From contig CALEJD010000076.1 in NCBI GenBank assembly GCA_937898195.1, positions 1 through 37,555 of the forward strand: 37,555 nt of DNA. The letters run 5' to 3'. Positions 30,368 to 37,555 of the stretch are shown piece by piece. The notes under the pieces are model-generated. The model worked only from the letters and a program-made list of their open reading frames with translations. It made no database searches and was not told where the DNA came from. The stretch is from an uncultured Clostridia bacterium. GTDB taxonomy: Bacteria; Bacillota; Clostridia; Oscillospirales; Acutalibacteraceae. Position 1 is the stretch's first letter, and each line of letters opens with the position of its first letter. The translations under genes and the position numbers were made by a program.

Positions 30368-33051
30368 TTCTTTGAAACTTTAATATCTGCGTTTTTAATG
30401 TTTCCGTTTAATGTGATTTCAATTATGCCGTTATCACGGATATAAAAATCTGCATTTTCACCGTTAACTGTAACTGCATAATCAAAACTGTCATTCATTA
30501 CAGCAATTACTGAATATTTTTCGTTGTTACCATAGTATTTAAGTGAACATTCCATTTCAGTTGCATCTTCATTGAACTGACTGTTCATAACCATTATATC
30601 AAGACCGGTTGAAAGTGTTTTTAGTTTGAAATATGCATTAGTCCAGATATTAATAGGTGTTGAAAGTCCGCCAAAATTGTGAAACCAACCGCCACGACCT
30701 GATGTAATATTGAACATTTCGAATGTGTAATATGAATATTCAACTTCTCTCTTCCATGCATCAAGTGCAGTTTTTGCAATTTTAAACGCAAAATCAGTTT
30801 CGCCAAGGTCAAGCATAGTTTTCCAAACAAACCATTGGTGAGAAAGCCACACATTACCGTTCCAATAACCATTTGTTATGTAATATGATGCGGATTTATC
30901 AACGGCGCTGATACCCACAGGACTGAACATTTCGTCGTCACTCTTTAAGTGTGAGAGAATTCTGTCGCGTTGGTCTTTTGTAACAGCACTTGCAATGATT
31001 GGATAAATGCCGTCCATTGTTTTATTTAAGTTTTCACCATCTGCAGTTCTGTATTGCTCTTTTGCGTCACCGTTTTCATCGTGAATTACATATGAGAAAT
31101 AGCCACAATCTTCATCCCAAGAATATTTTTGTAATGCATTTGACACTCTTTCGATATCTTCAAGATATATTGCTTTGTCGTCTTCTTTTTCGAGCAAATC
31201 TGCCACCATATAAAGAATTTTTGCACAACGGATTACCTGTGATGATGAGATGCAAGGTGTCATCCATTTTTGCTTATTTTCAGCATACATTGTCTTTTGT
31301 GGTGGAAGGTCATCCATACCACTACAATTATAGAAATAATCAAATGTTGTTGTAAGCCCACTATTGAATTTTGTGGTTGTAGAGCCGTTTATCTTACCTG
31401 CAAGGAAGTCATAGAACATTTTTACTCTGTTATAATATGCGAACAATTCTGTTTTATCGTTTGCCTTTTTAAGCATTTCAAGATATTGATAAATATGTAC
31501 AGGCACAGGTGAGCCATGCAAAAGGAATGCCCACTCTTTATTGTCTGTCAAATATGTTTCGAGAATATAATCAGCAATACTTGGTGCAAATTCAATCATA
31601 TCAAGACCGATAAAACCTGAATCCCAAGTGTAGAATGAGTCCCAGCGCTTGCCAGGTGTATGGTGAACAACATATTCACCGTTTCTGTAAAGTGGATAAA
31701 CGGTATTTTGGAACACAGTAGCACGAAGAATTCTGTTTGAGAATTCATAAGTTTTACCTGCTAAATTCAAATCGAATTTTTCAAGTGAGTTATATGCTTT
31801 TTCATAGATTTTTTCATATTCTTCTGTTGTTTTATACTCGGTTTCACCAAATGAAAGCACCGCGTATTCAATATGAGTTGTGCGTGGTTCAACATAGAGA
31901 GTATGAACAACTGTGTTATGATAAAAACCTTCGTCACTATGTTTTTCTGAGAATGAACCTGAGAAAGTTTCGAGCATATTCTGAAAACTCTCATCAGGTT
32001 GTGAAATTCGAGCAGTTGGGCTATCTTCAAGGCAACCTGTATTAAAATCACGACAACGAGTTGATGGGTTAAATGTTTTTACATAGAATTTACCGTCAAC
32101 ACCGTCATATTTATAAGAAATGAGCTTGCCGTTATCATCAGCAATTTCTATTTCAGGATAGAAATTATGCTTTTGACTATTTGTTGAAACTGTTTCGCTC
32201 GCTTCAGTTACTGCAAGAAAGTCGAATTCAACTCCACCTGTGCCACAGGACACAAGAATTACGCTTGAAAGATTAAACGGAACTGATAAAATATCAAAAT
32301 TCTCTGCTGATTTGAATATGATTTCTTGCCCATTCAAAGTCCATACGCTATCTTTATCGTCAGTTGTTCTGTAACGGATATGAAGAGTTGGATTTTGGAA
32401 TTTTGAAATATCACCTAAATCATAAGTGATTTTGTCCCCTGCTTCTTCACCGAGTTTTGAATATTTGGGCAAAATATAACGGTTGTTATCTCTGTCGCCA
32501 AGTGCTTTATGATAAGTGAATCCGTCATCAAAGAATTCACCTTTTTTCATTGCATCAATAACTTGCTTGTCCCAAGGACGAATAGTGTTGTAATCATAAG
32601 ATTTATAATCAAGTGCTTTGATAAATATATTTTTTTCGGGTAAAACAGGTGTTGTTGTGAACACATTTGGGTATTCAATAGCAGAGAAAAGGTTAAGCAA
32701 ACAAATCTGCATAATTTCAGTATTATTTACAAACTCTGTGCGCACGAGTACGCTATCACTATCGAGCTTTGTAAAAGACACGTCTGCATAAACCTTGTCT
32801 TTCCATTCAAGGTCATAACGATATGAATAGAATGAGTAATTAGCCTTTGCTTCCCAAGGGTGAACACCGACAGGCACAGTTACATTTGGCACGCGAGAAT
32901 CTGCATTTTCAATAGCAGGACTCACAACGCAGTCGAAACGGACGCCACCTTCAGTTTTATGGTCAACTATTCTTGAAATACCACTGTATTTCTTTGAATA
33001 CGGACCCCAATAGCCTAATCGTTCGTGCATTTTTTCTGTAACTTTGCTCAT
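30364..33051 (-). CDS. large GH63-like (MGH1-type) alpha/alpha-barrel glycoside hydrolase
   Basis: An 895-residue cytoplasmic protein without a signal peptide. The N-terminal part (to about 430) is beta-rich, as in the sandwich domains of clan-G type glycosidases. From about 430 to 800 is a helical barrel with W-D-S-F-Y-T-W-D-S-G-F near the start and G-Y-W-N-G-N-V-W-L-S-H-Q-W near the end, the two blocks that carry acid and base in GH63/GH37-like enzymes. A short beta-domain closes the protein. Substrate is unknown; alpha-linked gluco- or manno-oligosaccharides are plausible. GAGGT precedes ATG 33051, with a good promoter upstream. Confidence 0.6.
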   Translation of the reverse strand: MSKVTEKMHERLGYWGPYSKKYSGISRIVDHKTEGGVRFDCVVSPAIENADSRVPNVTVPVGVHPWEAKANYSFYSYRYDLEWKDKVYADVSFTKLDSDSVLVRTEFVNNTEIMQICLLNLFSAIEYPNVFTTTPVLPEKNIFIKALDYKSYDYNTIRPWDKQVIDAMKKGEFFDDGFTYHKALGDRDNNRYILPKYSKLGEEAGDKITYDLGDISKFQNPTLHIRYRTTDDKDSVWTLNGQEIIFKSAENFDILSVPFNLSSVILVSCGTGGVEFDFLAVTEASETVSTNSQKHNFYPEIEIADDNGKLISYKYDGVDGKFYVKTFNPSTRCRDFNTGCLEDSPTARISQPDESFQNMLETFSGSFSEKHSDEGFYHNTVVHTLYVEPRTTHIEYAVLSFGETEYKTTEEYEKIYEKAYNSLEKFDLNLAGKTYEFSNRILRATVFQNTVYPLYRNGEYVVHHTPGKRWDSFYTWDSGFIGLDMIEFAPSIADYILETYLTDNKEWAFLLHGSPVPVHIYQYLEMLKKANDKTELFAYYNRVKMFYDFLAGKINGSTTTKFNSGLTTTFDYFYNCSGMDDLPPQKTMYAENKQKWMTPCISSSQVIRCAKILYMVADLLEKEDDKAIYLEDIERVSNALQKYSWDEDCGYFSYVIHDENGDAKEQYRTADGENLNKTMDGIYPIIASAVTKDQRDRILSHLKSDDEMFSPVGISAVDKSASYYITNGYWNGNVWLSHQWFVWKTMLDLGETDFAFKIAKTALDAWKREVEYSYYTFEMFNITSGRGGWFHNFGGLSTPINIWTNAYFKLKTLSTGLDIMVMNSQFNEDATEMECSLKYYGNNEKYSVIAVMNDSFDYAVTVNGENADFYIRDNGIIEITLNGNIKNADIKVSKN

Positions 33052-33081
33052 AAATAATACCTCGCGAAAAAATATAGCATT

Positions 33082-33110
33082 ATTATAGCAAAATTGGTGT
33101 GGGTTTTCAA
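33082..33110 (-). promoter_or_regulatory. sigma-A promoter of the GH63-like gene
   Basis: On the minus strand TTGAAA (33110-33105), 17 bases and TATAAT (33087-33082), with TG one base before the -10. It lies just downstream of the sigK stop codon, so the glycosidase is transcribed independently. Confidence 0.75.
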
Positions 33111-33134
33111 TACAGATACACTAAAAACATTGGG

Positions 33135-33839
33135 CTAATCGTCGTCTTCGTCGATGCCGAAAAGGGCGCGGAGTTCGTCGAGAGTCTTCTTTTCAATTCG
33201 GGATACATAAGAACGGGATATGCCAAGTTTTTTTGCAATTTCTCGTTGTGTCATCGGGTCGGTGTCATAGAGTCCGTATCGCATTATTATAATCTGCTTA
33301 TTTCTCTCGTCTTTGATGCTTTCAAGATATTCATATAGTTTTTCTGATTTCATTTTCAAATCAACATCGTCAAAGACGGTTTCTTCACAATAGATTATAT
33401 CGGTAAAGGTCAAGGGATTTCCTTCGCTGTCCGTGTCAATTGGCTCATCCATTGAGATTTCAACGGCACTTTTTTTCTTTGCGCGAAAATGCATAAAAAT
33501 CTCGTTTTCGATACATCTTGAAGCATAAGTTGCAAGTCTTGGTCCACGGGTATAATCAAAGGTATTGATAGCTTTGATTAGTCCAATTGTGCCTATTGAG
33601 ATAATGTCTTCTTGGTCGGAATAGTTAGCATAATATTTTTTGATAATATGAGCAACCAAGCGCATATTGTGATTCACAAGTTTATTTCTCGCATTGATGT
33701 CGCCATCACGGTGAAACTTTTCAAAGGCTTCTCTTTCTTCTTTTGCGCTCAAGGGTTCGGGAAATGAACTATTTGTTGAAAGATGAAGCATAAAATAGAG
33801 AATATTTGTTGATACACTTTGTAATAACGCAAGTAACAT
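33135..33839 (-). CDS. sigK: sporulation sigma factor SigK (pro-sigma K)
   Basis: A 234-residue late mother-cell sigma factor. Residues 1-20 (M-L-L-A-L-L-Q-S-V-S, then I-L-Y-F-M-L) are the hydrophobic pro-sequence that SpoIVFB cuts inside the membrane. Then come F-P-E-P-L-S, region 2 (N-M-R-L-V-A-H-I-I-K-K-Y, D-I-I-S-I-G-T-I-G-L-I-K-A) and region 4 (T-Q-R-E-I-A-K-K-L-G-I-S-R-S-Y-V-S-R-I-E-K). The C-terminus is acidic (DEDDD). The gene is uninterrupted, without a skin-type element. ATG 33839 is chosen with GGAGGTG six bases upstream; GTG 33848 lies inside that motif. SigG is less likely given the pro-sequence. Confidence 0.92.
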   Translation of the reverse strand: MLLALLQSVSTNILYFMLHLSTNSSFPEPLSAKEEREAFEKFHRDGDINARNKLVNHNMRLVAHIIKKYYANYSDQEDIISIGTIGLIKAINTFDYTRGPRLATYASRCIENEIFMHFRAKKKSAVEISMDEPIDTDSEGNPLTFTDIIYCEETVFDDVDLKMKSEKLYEYLESIKDERNKQIIIMRYGLYDTDPMTQREIAKKLGISRSYVSRIEKKTLDELRALFGIDEDDD

Positions 33840-33875
33840 AAAAAACACCTCCCGACACTATATGCGGAAGGTGTT
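33840..33875 (-). terminator. terminator-shaped hairpin that contains the sigK ribosome binding site
   Basis: On the minus-strand RNA AACACCUUCCG (33875-33865) pairs with CGGGAGGUGUU (33854-33844) over 11 bp, with one G-U pair and a 10-base loop, followed by UUUU and then the sigK AUG. It has the form of an intrinsic terminator for the upstream ZIP gene, and its 3' arm is the GGAGGUG of sigK. Confidence 0.8.
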
Positions 33876-33904
33876 AAAATTTTGCAAGTCCTTTTATTAA
33901 AATA

Positions 33905-34666
33905 TTAGCCAAGTAAAATATCCATAGCAAGCATTACACAAAAGCCAACGAGAAGTGAGAATGTTGCACCTTTTTCATATCCGTGAGAATGAGTCTCAGG
34001 AATCATTTCGTCACTTATTACATAGAGCATTGTTCCCCCTGCAAAAGCCAGAGCAAAAGGTAAAATTGCAACAGAAATTGAAACAACGAAATAACCTATC
34101 ATTGTGCCGACAACTTCAACAAGCCCTGTTGCAAGAGCAATCAAAAATGCTCTGCGTTTTGGCACGCCAGCATTAAGCATCGGTGCAATAATCACCATAC
34201 CTTCAGGGATATTTTGAAGCGCGATACCGCCTGAAACTGTTATCGCATCGGCAATATTGCCTGTGCCGAAACTTACACCCGCTGCAATGCCTTCAGGAAG
34301 ATTGTGAATTGCAATTGCCAATACGAACAATATAACTCGATTGAGTTGTGATGCATTATCCGGGTGAGATTCTTTATCAACACCTGCTATATTATGTAGG
34401 TGGGGCACAACTTTATCCATCATACTAAGAAAAACTGCGCCACACATAATACCCGCTATAACAACTAAAAGCCCGCCTAAACCAGTTGAACTTTCAACTG
34501 CAGGAACGATGAGTCCCAATACAGCGGCGGCGAGCATTATACCTGCAGCAAAGCTTAAAACAATGTCGTTAAACTTATGTGGAATTTTTTTAAGTGCAAA
34601 ACCTATAAAACTACCGAAAACTGTTGCAAAACCAACACCGATAGCAGTTAAAATTACAATTTTCAT
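33905..34666 (-). CDS. ZIP-family divalent metal transporter
   Basis: A 253-residue membrane protein with about eight helices. Helix 4 carries H-N-L-P-E-G-I-A-A-G and helix 5 carries Q-N-I-P-E-G-M, the paired metal-binding motifs of the ZIP family. This subgroup is close to ZupT/GufA. It would import zinc, and perhaps iron or manganese. The loop after helix 3 is short with several His and Asp residues (V-P-H-L-H-N), common in the family. AAGGTG precedes ATG 34666. The transcript appears to end at the hairpin before sigK. Confidence 0.92.
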   Translation of the reverse strand: MKIVILTAIGVGFATVFGSFIGFALKKIPHKFNDIVLSFAAGIMLAAAVLGLIVPAVESSTGLGGLLVVIAGIMCGAVFLSMMDKVVPHLHNIAGVDKESHPDNASQLNRVILFVLAIAIHNLPEGIAAGVSFGTGNIADAITVSGGIALQNIPEGMVIIAPMLNAGVPKRRAFLIALATGLVEVVGTMIGYFVVSISVAILPFALAFAGGTMLYVISDEMIPETHSHGYEKGATFSLLVGFCVMLAMDILLG

Positions 34667-34698
34667 TAAATCACCTTATTATATTGAATCACTATTTT

Positions 34699-34727
34699 AT
34701 ATTAATAAAATTCTGTGAAAATTGCAA
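34699..34727 (-). promoter_or_regulatory. promoter of the ZIP transporter gene
   Basis: On the minus strand TTGCAA (34727-34722), 17 bases, TAATAT (34704-34699). The leader is about 30 bases. No clear Zur box was recognised. Confidence 0.5.
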
Positions 34728-34769
34728 TAATATTTTATGAAAATTCTTTTAATTTCAACAAAAAACATA

Positions 34770-34798
34770 TTGACAAAAAATATGCTTTATGTTAGAAT
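34770..34798 (+). promoter_or_regulatory. promoter of the tRNA operon
   Basis: Consensus TTGACA (34770-34775), 17 bases, TAGAAT (34793-34798), about 10 bases before the likely start site and 18 bases before the first tRNA. Confidence 0.8.
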
Positions 34799-34816
34799 AA
34801 CTTGCGTTGTTGAACT

Positions 34817-34890
34817 GCGGGTGTAGTTCAATGGTAGAATCCCAGCCTTCCAAGCTGGTCGTGTGGGTTCGATTCCCATCACCCGCTCCA
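34817..34890 (+). tRNA. tRNA-Gly (TCC)
   Basis: 74 bases including an encoded CCA. Acceptor arm GCGGGTG/CACCCGC, anticodon loop CTTCCAA giving TCC, and T-arm with GGTTCGATTCC. First gene of a four-tRNA operon. Confidence 0.97.
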
Positions 34891-34913
34891 GTTTTTTGCG
34901 ATTAATTTAATAT

Positions 34914-34990
<77 letters not shown>

Positions 34991-34996
34991 GTATGT

Positions 34997-35074
34997 GGTG
35001 GATATAGCTCAGTTGGTTAGAGCGCCAGGTTGTGGCCCTGGAGGTCGTCGGTTCGACTCCGATTATCCACCCCA
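34997..35074 (+). tRNA. tRNA-His (GTG)
   Basis: Acceptor arm GTGGATA/TATCCAC with the extra G at -1 (34997) facing C at position 73, the histidine identity pair. Anticodon loop TTGTGGC gives GTG. CCA is encoded. Confidence 0.97.
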
Positions 35075-35085
35075 TTTTTTATTAT

Positions 35086-35160
35086 AGGGATGTCGTCAAG
35101 CGGTAAGACACAACACTTTGACTGTTGCATTCGTAGGTTCGAATCCTGCCATCCCTGCCA
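35086..35160 (+). tRNA. tRNA-Gln (TTG)
   Basis: 75 bases including CCA. Acceptor arm AGGGATG/CATCCCT, anticodon loop CTTTGAC giving TTG, T-arm GGTTCGAATCC. Last tRNA of the operon. Confidence 0.96.
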
Positions 35161-35188
35161 TCAAAAGGCTACAAAAAAGATATAGCCG

Positions 35189-35225
35189 CAGAAAACTCTG
35201 ATTTTATCAGGGTTTTTCTGTTTTT
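35189..35225 (+). terminator. terminator of the tRNA operon
   Basis: Long imperfect stem CAGAAAACTCTGA with TCAGGGTTTTTCTG, followed by TTTTT. A smaller GGCTA/TAGCC hairpin (35167-35186) lies just before it. Confidence 0.75.
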
Positions 35226-35282
35226 ATGGGCAAAATTTTAGTTTACGGTTTACACATACAATAAAGATATTTTTCTCAGCAC

Positions 35283-35315
35283 AGACTCGAACTCTCGCAA
35301 AGAGTCTATTTTTTT
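35283..35315. terminator. second terminator-like hairpin before the accessory genes
   Basis: AGACTC and GAGTCT (35283-35288, 35302-35307) enclose a 13-base loop and are followed by A and seven T. The stem is short. No gene between 35161 and 35382 would need it, so it may be a relic of an earlier 3' end or a backup for the tRNA operon. Confidence 0.45.
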
Positions 35316-35333
35316 ACAATTTTTTAGTGGTAA

Positions 35334-35362
35334 TTGAAAGATAATAAAGAGTGTGGTATAAT
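35334..35362 (+). promoter_or_regulatory. sigma-A promoter of the two-gene accessory unit
   Basis: TTGAAA (35334-35339), exactly 17 bases, TATAAT (35357-35362), about 20 bases before the first start codon. Confidence 0.75.
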
Positions 35363-35382
35363 GGAAATAGGATGGTGGTAGC

Positions 35383-35862
35383 ATGGATATTATACTTTCT
35401 ATTCTTCCAAATTTTTTAATTCATTTATTTAAACTAGTAATAAACTTATTTAGACCATTTACGGTTAAAGTTAATCTAATTGAGTGCTACCTAAATGGAC
35501 TTAGACGTTCAGATGGTGAAGGCGGTTTTATAGGTGGTTCTCGTGTGCATTTTAGAATTGAAATTATCAATAAAAAAGATAAAAAGTTTATTATAAATAA
35601 AATATATTGTAGAGCAATGCATCAAGATGAAATTTTGCAAGATAATATTTGCTGCTATAACAAGGATGCATATAAAAAGATTGCTTTTCGCTCCACCTAT
35701 GAACCATTATCAACTATAGATATCTCACCACAAAGCAGTGAACATTATGATGTTATACTTACCCCAGGCGGTGATTTGAATCGATGCGATAAACTTGTTC
35801 TTTTTTACAAAAAAGGAATTAAGAAAAGAAAGATCATTATATGGGAAAAGGAACGAAATTAA
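35383..35862 (+). CDS. unknown protein with N-terminal hydrophobic segment
   Basis: 159 residues that I do not recognise. Residues 1-25 are hydrophobic (I-L-S-I-L-P-N-F-L-I-H-L-F-K-L-V-I-N-L-F) and could be a membrane anchor or amphipathic helix. The rest alternates short hydrophobic and polar stretches, suggesting a beta-sandwich domain, with a Gly-rich loop (G-E-G-G-F-I-G-G) at about 47-54 and four scattered cysteines. The C-terminus is strongly basic. It has a good promoter, and its TAA stop is followed immediately by the ATG of the nuclease-like gene, so the two products are probably made together. Confidence 0.7.
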   Translation: MDIILSILPNFLIHLFKLVINLFRPFTVKVNLIECYLNGLRRSDGEGGFIGGSRVHFRIEIINKKDKKFIINKIYCRAMHQDEILQDNICCYNKDAYKKIAFRSTYEPLSTIDISPQSSEHYDVILTPGGDLNRCDKLVLFYKKGIKKRKIIIWEKERN

Positions 35863-37137
35863 ATGCACATTATCTACATAGAATTTGGAACCTCGAAATC
35901 CACTCAATATAAAAAAGTTTGCAATTTTGCAAAACAACTGCCCAATTATACTTATAACAATGGAATAACAAAATGCTTTGTTGATGATATAAAAGATTAT
36001 GTTCGCTTGCAGGATGTAATTGTTTTGCTAATTGATAAAATACATAAGTGGAAAAACGCAAAAGTGCTACTATATGACAACGAATATAAATCTTCAATGG
36101 ATTACTATAATTTCGTTGAGAAATTAAGACAGAATGCAGGTAAATATAAGATTTTCATACGTCAAAAAAATGAATATGATACACACCGTGGGATAGTGAC
36201 ATATGAAGATTTACCCATGCCCGTTGTTTACTATCCAGGATATTCGGGTGCTTTTTTTGCCTTCTCTGAAGATGTTGGAGAAAAAATTTACTTTTGTGAA
36301 TGCGAAAAACATGCAATCGAAAATTATATACGACTAAAAAAGCAACGAGTTTCAGATGAAAACGAATGTGTTACCGAATCACCTCTTGAAGAATTTTTGT
36401 TTCCGCCAATAGTTTCTAGCATATCTAAAAAATTCAAAAATGAACCCTTAACTCCTTTTGCGTTTCAAGAAAAATTATGCTTTCGCTGTAACAAAAAAAT
36501 TCCGAAAGAGAAATTTTGCCTACCTATGTACGGCGGAGTGTTTAAGCAACGATATGGTTGGTATATAAGACAAGAAGAAATCAAATTAGGAATTGATCGT
36601 AGCCAAATACGAAATTTGAATATACTGCCAGAAGAATGCACACCTGAATTATACGATTGTGTTTGTAGATTATCCAAAATTATGAACGAAAGCATATATG
36701 GCTCTAACAATGGCGACATACTTATGAAAATGCGTCGAGAATATGATAATACAATCGAAAATTGTGTAAGAGAACAAATGGGTTATCCTAAAATTGGAGA
36801 TGCATGGGTAAGTGAAACAATGTTATATCATATCGTAGAAGAAATCTACCCAGACACAGAAATAATCCGCCATCATCGCCCAAATTGGTTAGAGGGCTTG
36901 GAATTAGATATTTATATTCCAAGTAAAAAACTTGCTTTTGAGTATCAAGGATTACAACATTTTCAAGCAGTTGAGCATTGGGGCGGAAAAGCAAAACTGG
37001 AAATACAAAAAGAGCATGATAGTAGAAAAAAGAGAATTTGTGAAGAAAAAGGCGTACATCTTATTTGCATAAACTACGACGAAGAATTAACTAATGATTA
37101 CATAAGGAAAAGAATTAGTATTGAAGGAATAAAATGA
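35863..37137 (+). CDS. PD-(D/E)XK-type (Vsr-like) nuclease domain protein with cysteine motifs
   Basis: 424 residues. The C-terminal 120 have the layout of a restriction-endonuclease-like fold: S-E318 in a helix, L-D349-I-Y-I-P, then A-F-E360-Y-Q362-G, and H366. A helix follows with D-x-x-K-K-R-I-C and a final strand with I-C-I-N-Y. Upstream are two cysteine pairs, F-C145-E-C147 and C206-F-R-C209, that could form a zinc site. The N-terminal 120 residues are not recognised. The gene follows the unknown protein with no gap and has no ribosome binding site of its own. A role in defence or mobile-DNA processing is plausible from the fold and tRNA-side position, but is inference. Confidence 0.7.
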   Translation: MHIIYIEFGTSKSTQYKKVCNFAKQLPNYTYNNGITKCFVDDIKDYVRLQDVIVLLIDKIHKWKNAKVLLYDNEYKSSMDYYNFVEKLRQNAGKYKIFIRQKNEYDTHRGIVTYEDLPMPVVYYPGYSGAFFAFSEDVGEKIYFCECEKHAIENYIRLKKQRVSDENECVTESPLEEFLFPPIVSSISKKFKNEPLTPFAFQEKLCFRCNKKIPKEKFCLPMYGGVFKQRYGWYIRQEEIKLGIDRSQIRNLNILPEECTPELYDCVCRLSKIMNESIYGSNNGDILMKMRREYDNTIENCVREQMGYPKIGDAWVSETMLYHIVEEIYPDTEIIRHHRPNWLEGLELDIYIPSKKLAFEYQGLQHFQAVEHWGGKAKLEIQKEHDSRKKRICEEKGVHLICINYDEELTNDYIRKRISIEGIK

Positions 37138-37210
37138 TTCTAATAGCCTTTAAGTGTATTTTAAGTACTTAATTTTATTGCTTATAGTTGTATAGGTAAA
37201 GGAGACTAAG

Positions 37211-37390
37211 ATGTTCGATATCAATGCTTTTACAAAAGCTTTAGATTCAAAACTGCGTAGTGCATATATTGAGGAATTATCATTTTTGATGTTGAAACAT
37301 ATAAAAAATGCTTTGATATACAATATATATCAAAGCACTTTCAACTATTTTTTAAATGCTAATAATCCTGTAACTCCTGGACCAGAATGA
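37211..37390 (+). pseudogene. short ORF, probably truncated by the neighbouring degV 3' end
   Basis: AAAGGAGA seven bases before ATG 37211 is a strong translation start. The frame (M-F-D-I-N-A-F-T-K-A-L-D-S-K-L-R) runs for about 33 codons and then continues only through the degV terminator and the opposite strand of degV, ending at 37390. The start of a real gene seems to have been joined to foreign sequence. The product is not recognised. Confidence 0.35.
37303..37337 (-). terminator. terminator of the DegV-family gene
   Basis: On the minus strand a perfect 12-bp stem (TGCTTTGATATA/TATATCAAAGCA with a 5-base loop) is followed by six T, eight bases after the stop codon. Confidence 0.92.
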
Positions 37391-37555
37391 GCCCCTATAC
37401 AAGTTCCTACCATAAAGTATTGAATGTCTATAGGATTAAATTCTTCTTTAATAGCATCTGTTAATTTTTCTTTTTCTTTAAAATAATCGCTATATCCAAT
37501 ATAAATAATTTGATTAGATAAATCTTCACCACAATTTTCTTTTACTAATTCTATC
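37345..37555 (-). CDS. DegV-family fatty-acid-binding protein, 3' part
   Basis: The last 70 codons of a gene that runs off the window. The end I-G-A-H-S-G-P-G-V-T-G is the conserved C-terminal lipid-site motif of DegV proteins, which bind fatty acids and in some bacteria act as FakB subunits of fatty acid kinase. The stop TAG is at 37347-37345, with a clear terminator after it. Confidence 0.85.
   Translation of the reverse strand, partial: IELVKENCGEDLSNQIIYIGYSDYFKEKEKLTDAIKEEFNPIDIQYFMVGTCIGAHSGPGVTGLLAFKK

Noticed and set aside
33135..33839. sigK as SigG, or sigK interrupted by a skin element
   Set aside because: The hydrophobic pro-sequence fits SigK rather than SigG, and the frame is continuous through regions 2 to 4.
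34738..34798. Zur or other metal-responsive operator between the ZIP gene and the tRNAs
   Set aside because: The region is AT-rich with several chance dyads; none matches a known Zur-type inverted repeat well enough.
35280..35312. tRNA 3'-end fragment (attachment-site remnant) on the minus strand
   Set aside because: GAGAGTTCGAGTCTG resembles a T-arm, but the stem bases do not pair and no acceptor or CCA end is present. The hairpin with T-run explains the sequence better.

Overview
The window is low-GC DNA from an endospore-forming member of the Clostridia (Firmicutes), most like the Oscillospiraceae/Ruminococcaceae gut group. The assignment rests on the AT-rich composition, strong GGAGG-type ribosome binding sites, pro-sigma E and pro-sigma K with their processing proteases, a Firmicute-style rnj-gdpP-rplI-dnaB-tilS-hpt-ftsH gene order, and fucosidase/GPH-transporter glycan genes. 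The species cannot be named from the sequence alone. No gene-free stretch exceeds 300 bases. No CRISPR array, rRNA gene or recognisable insertion sequence was seen.

Layout. 1-168 is the 5' end of a gene that is probably rplS, with a structured leader and promoter on the minus strand. 169-1017 holds an XRE regulator with a LiaX/YvlB-like tail and a small coupled ORF that repeats the end of that tail. 1018-4928 is a minus-strand run: an M23 peptidase in the SpoIVFA position, an M50 protease (SpoIVFB), a TIGR03960-type radical SAM protein and a DUF2344 partner. 4980-14495 is a dense housekeeping run of rnj, gdpP, rplI, dnaB, tilS, hpt and ftsH. 14496-16865 reads the other way, with rnhA and a GPH-family sugar symporter. 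16917-21393 is a minus-strand operon of a GlpA-like FAD protein, a FAD/NAD oxidoreductase, a DUF1667 protein and a GH29 fucosidase. 21515-23012 is spoIIGA-sigE. 23080-27531 is carA-carB-ruvX. 27599-29869 is a class A PBP. A small BofC-C-like membrane protein and a large GH63-like glycosidase converge at 30364-30367. 33135-34666 is sigK and a ZIP transporter. 34817-35160 is a Gly-Arg-His-Gln tRNA operon. 35383-37390 is a small accessory patch: an unknown protein, a nuclease-like protein and a truncated ORF. The window ends in the 3' part of a DegV-family gene.

How parts work together. Two protease/pro-sigma pairs of the mother-cell sporulation cascade are present: SpoIIGA with pro-sigma E, adjacent, and SpoIVFB with pro-sigma K, about 29 kb apart.

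The most unusual content is the carA-carB pair. Both are full open frames recognisable along most of their length as carbamoyl-phosphate synthase subunits, but the catalytic residues are gone. CarA lacks Cys, His and Glu of the amidotransferase triad. CarB lacks the glycine-rich loop and acidic/Asn metal ligands of its first ATP-grasp site, and about 75 residues plus the ligands of its second. The oligomerisation region and the C-terminal allosteric (MGS-like) domain remain. No pyrimidine or arginine gene is nearby. This looks like a pseudoenzyme complex with a non-catalytic job.

Other points to follow are a terminator-shaped hairpin that contains the sigK ribosome binding site, candidate sporulation promoters whose -10 elements fall in terminator loops, and the nuclease-bearing pair beside the tRNA operon.
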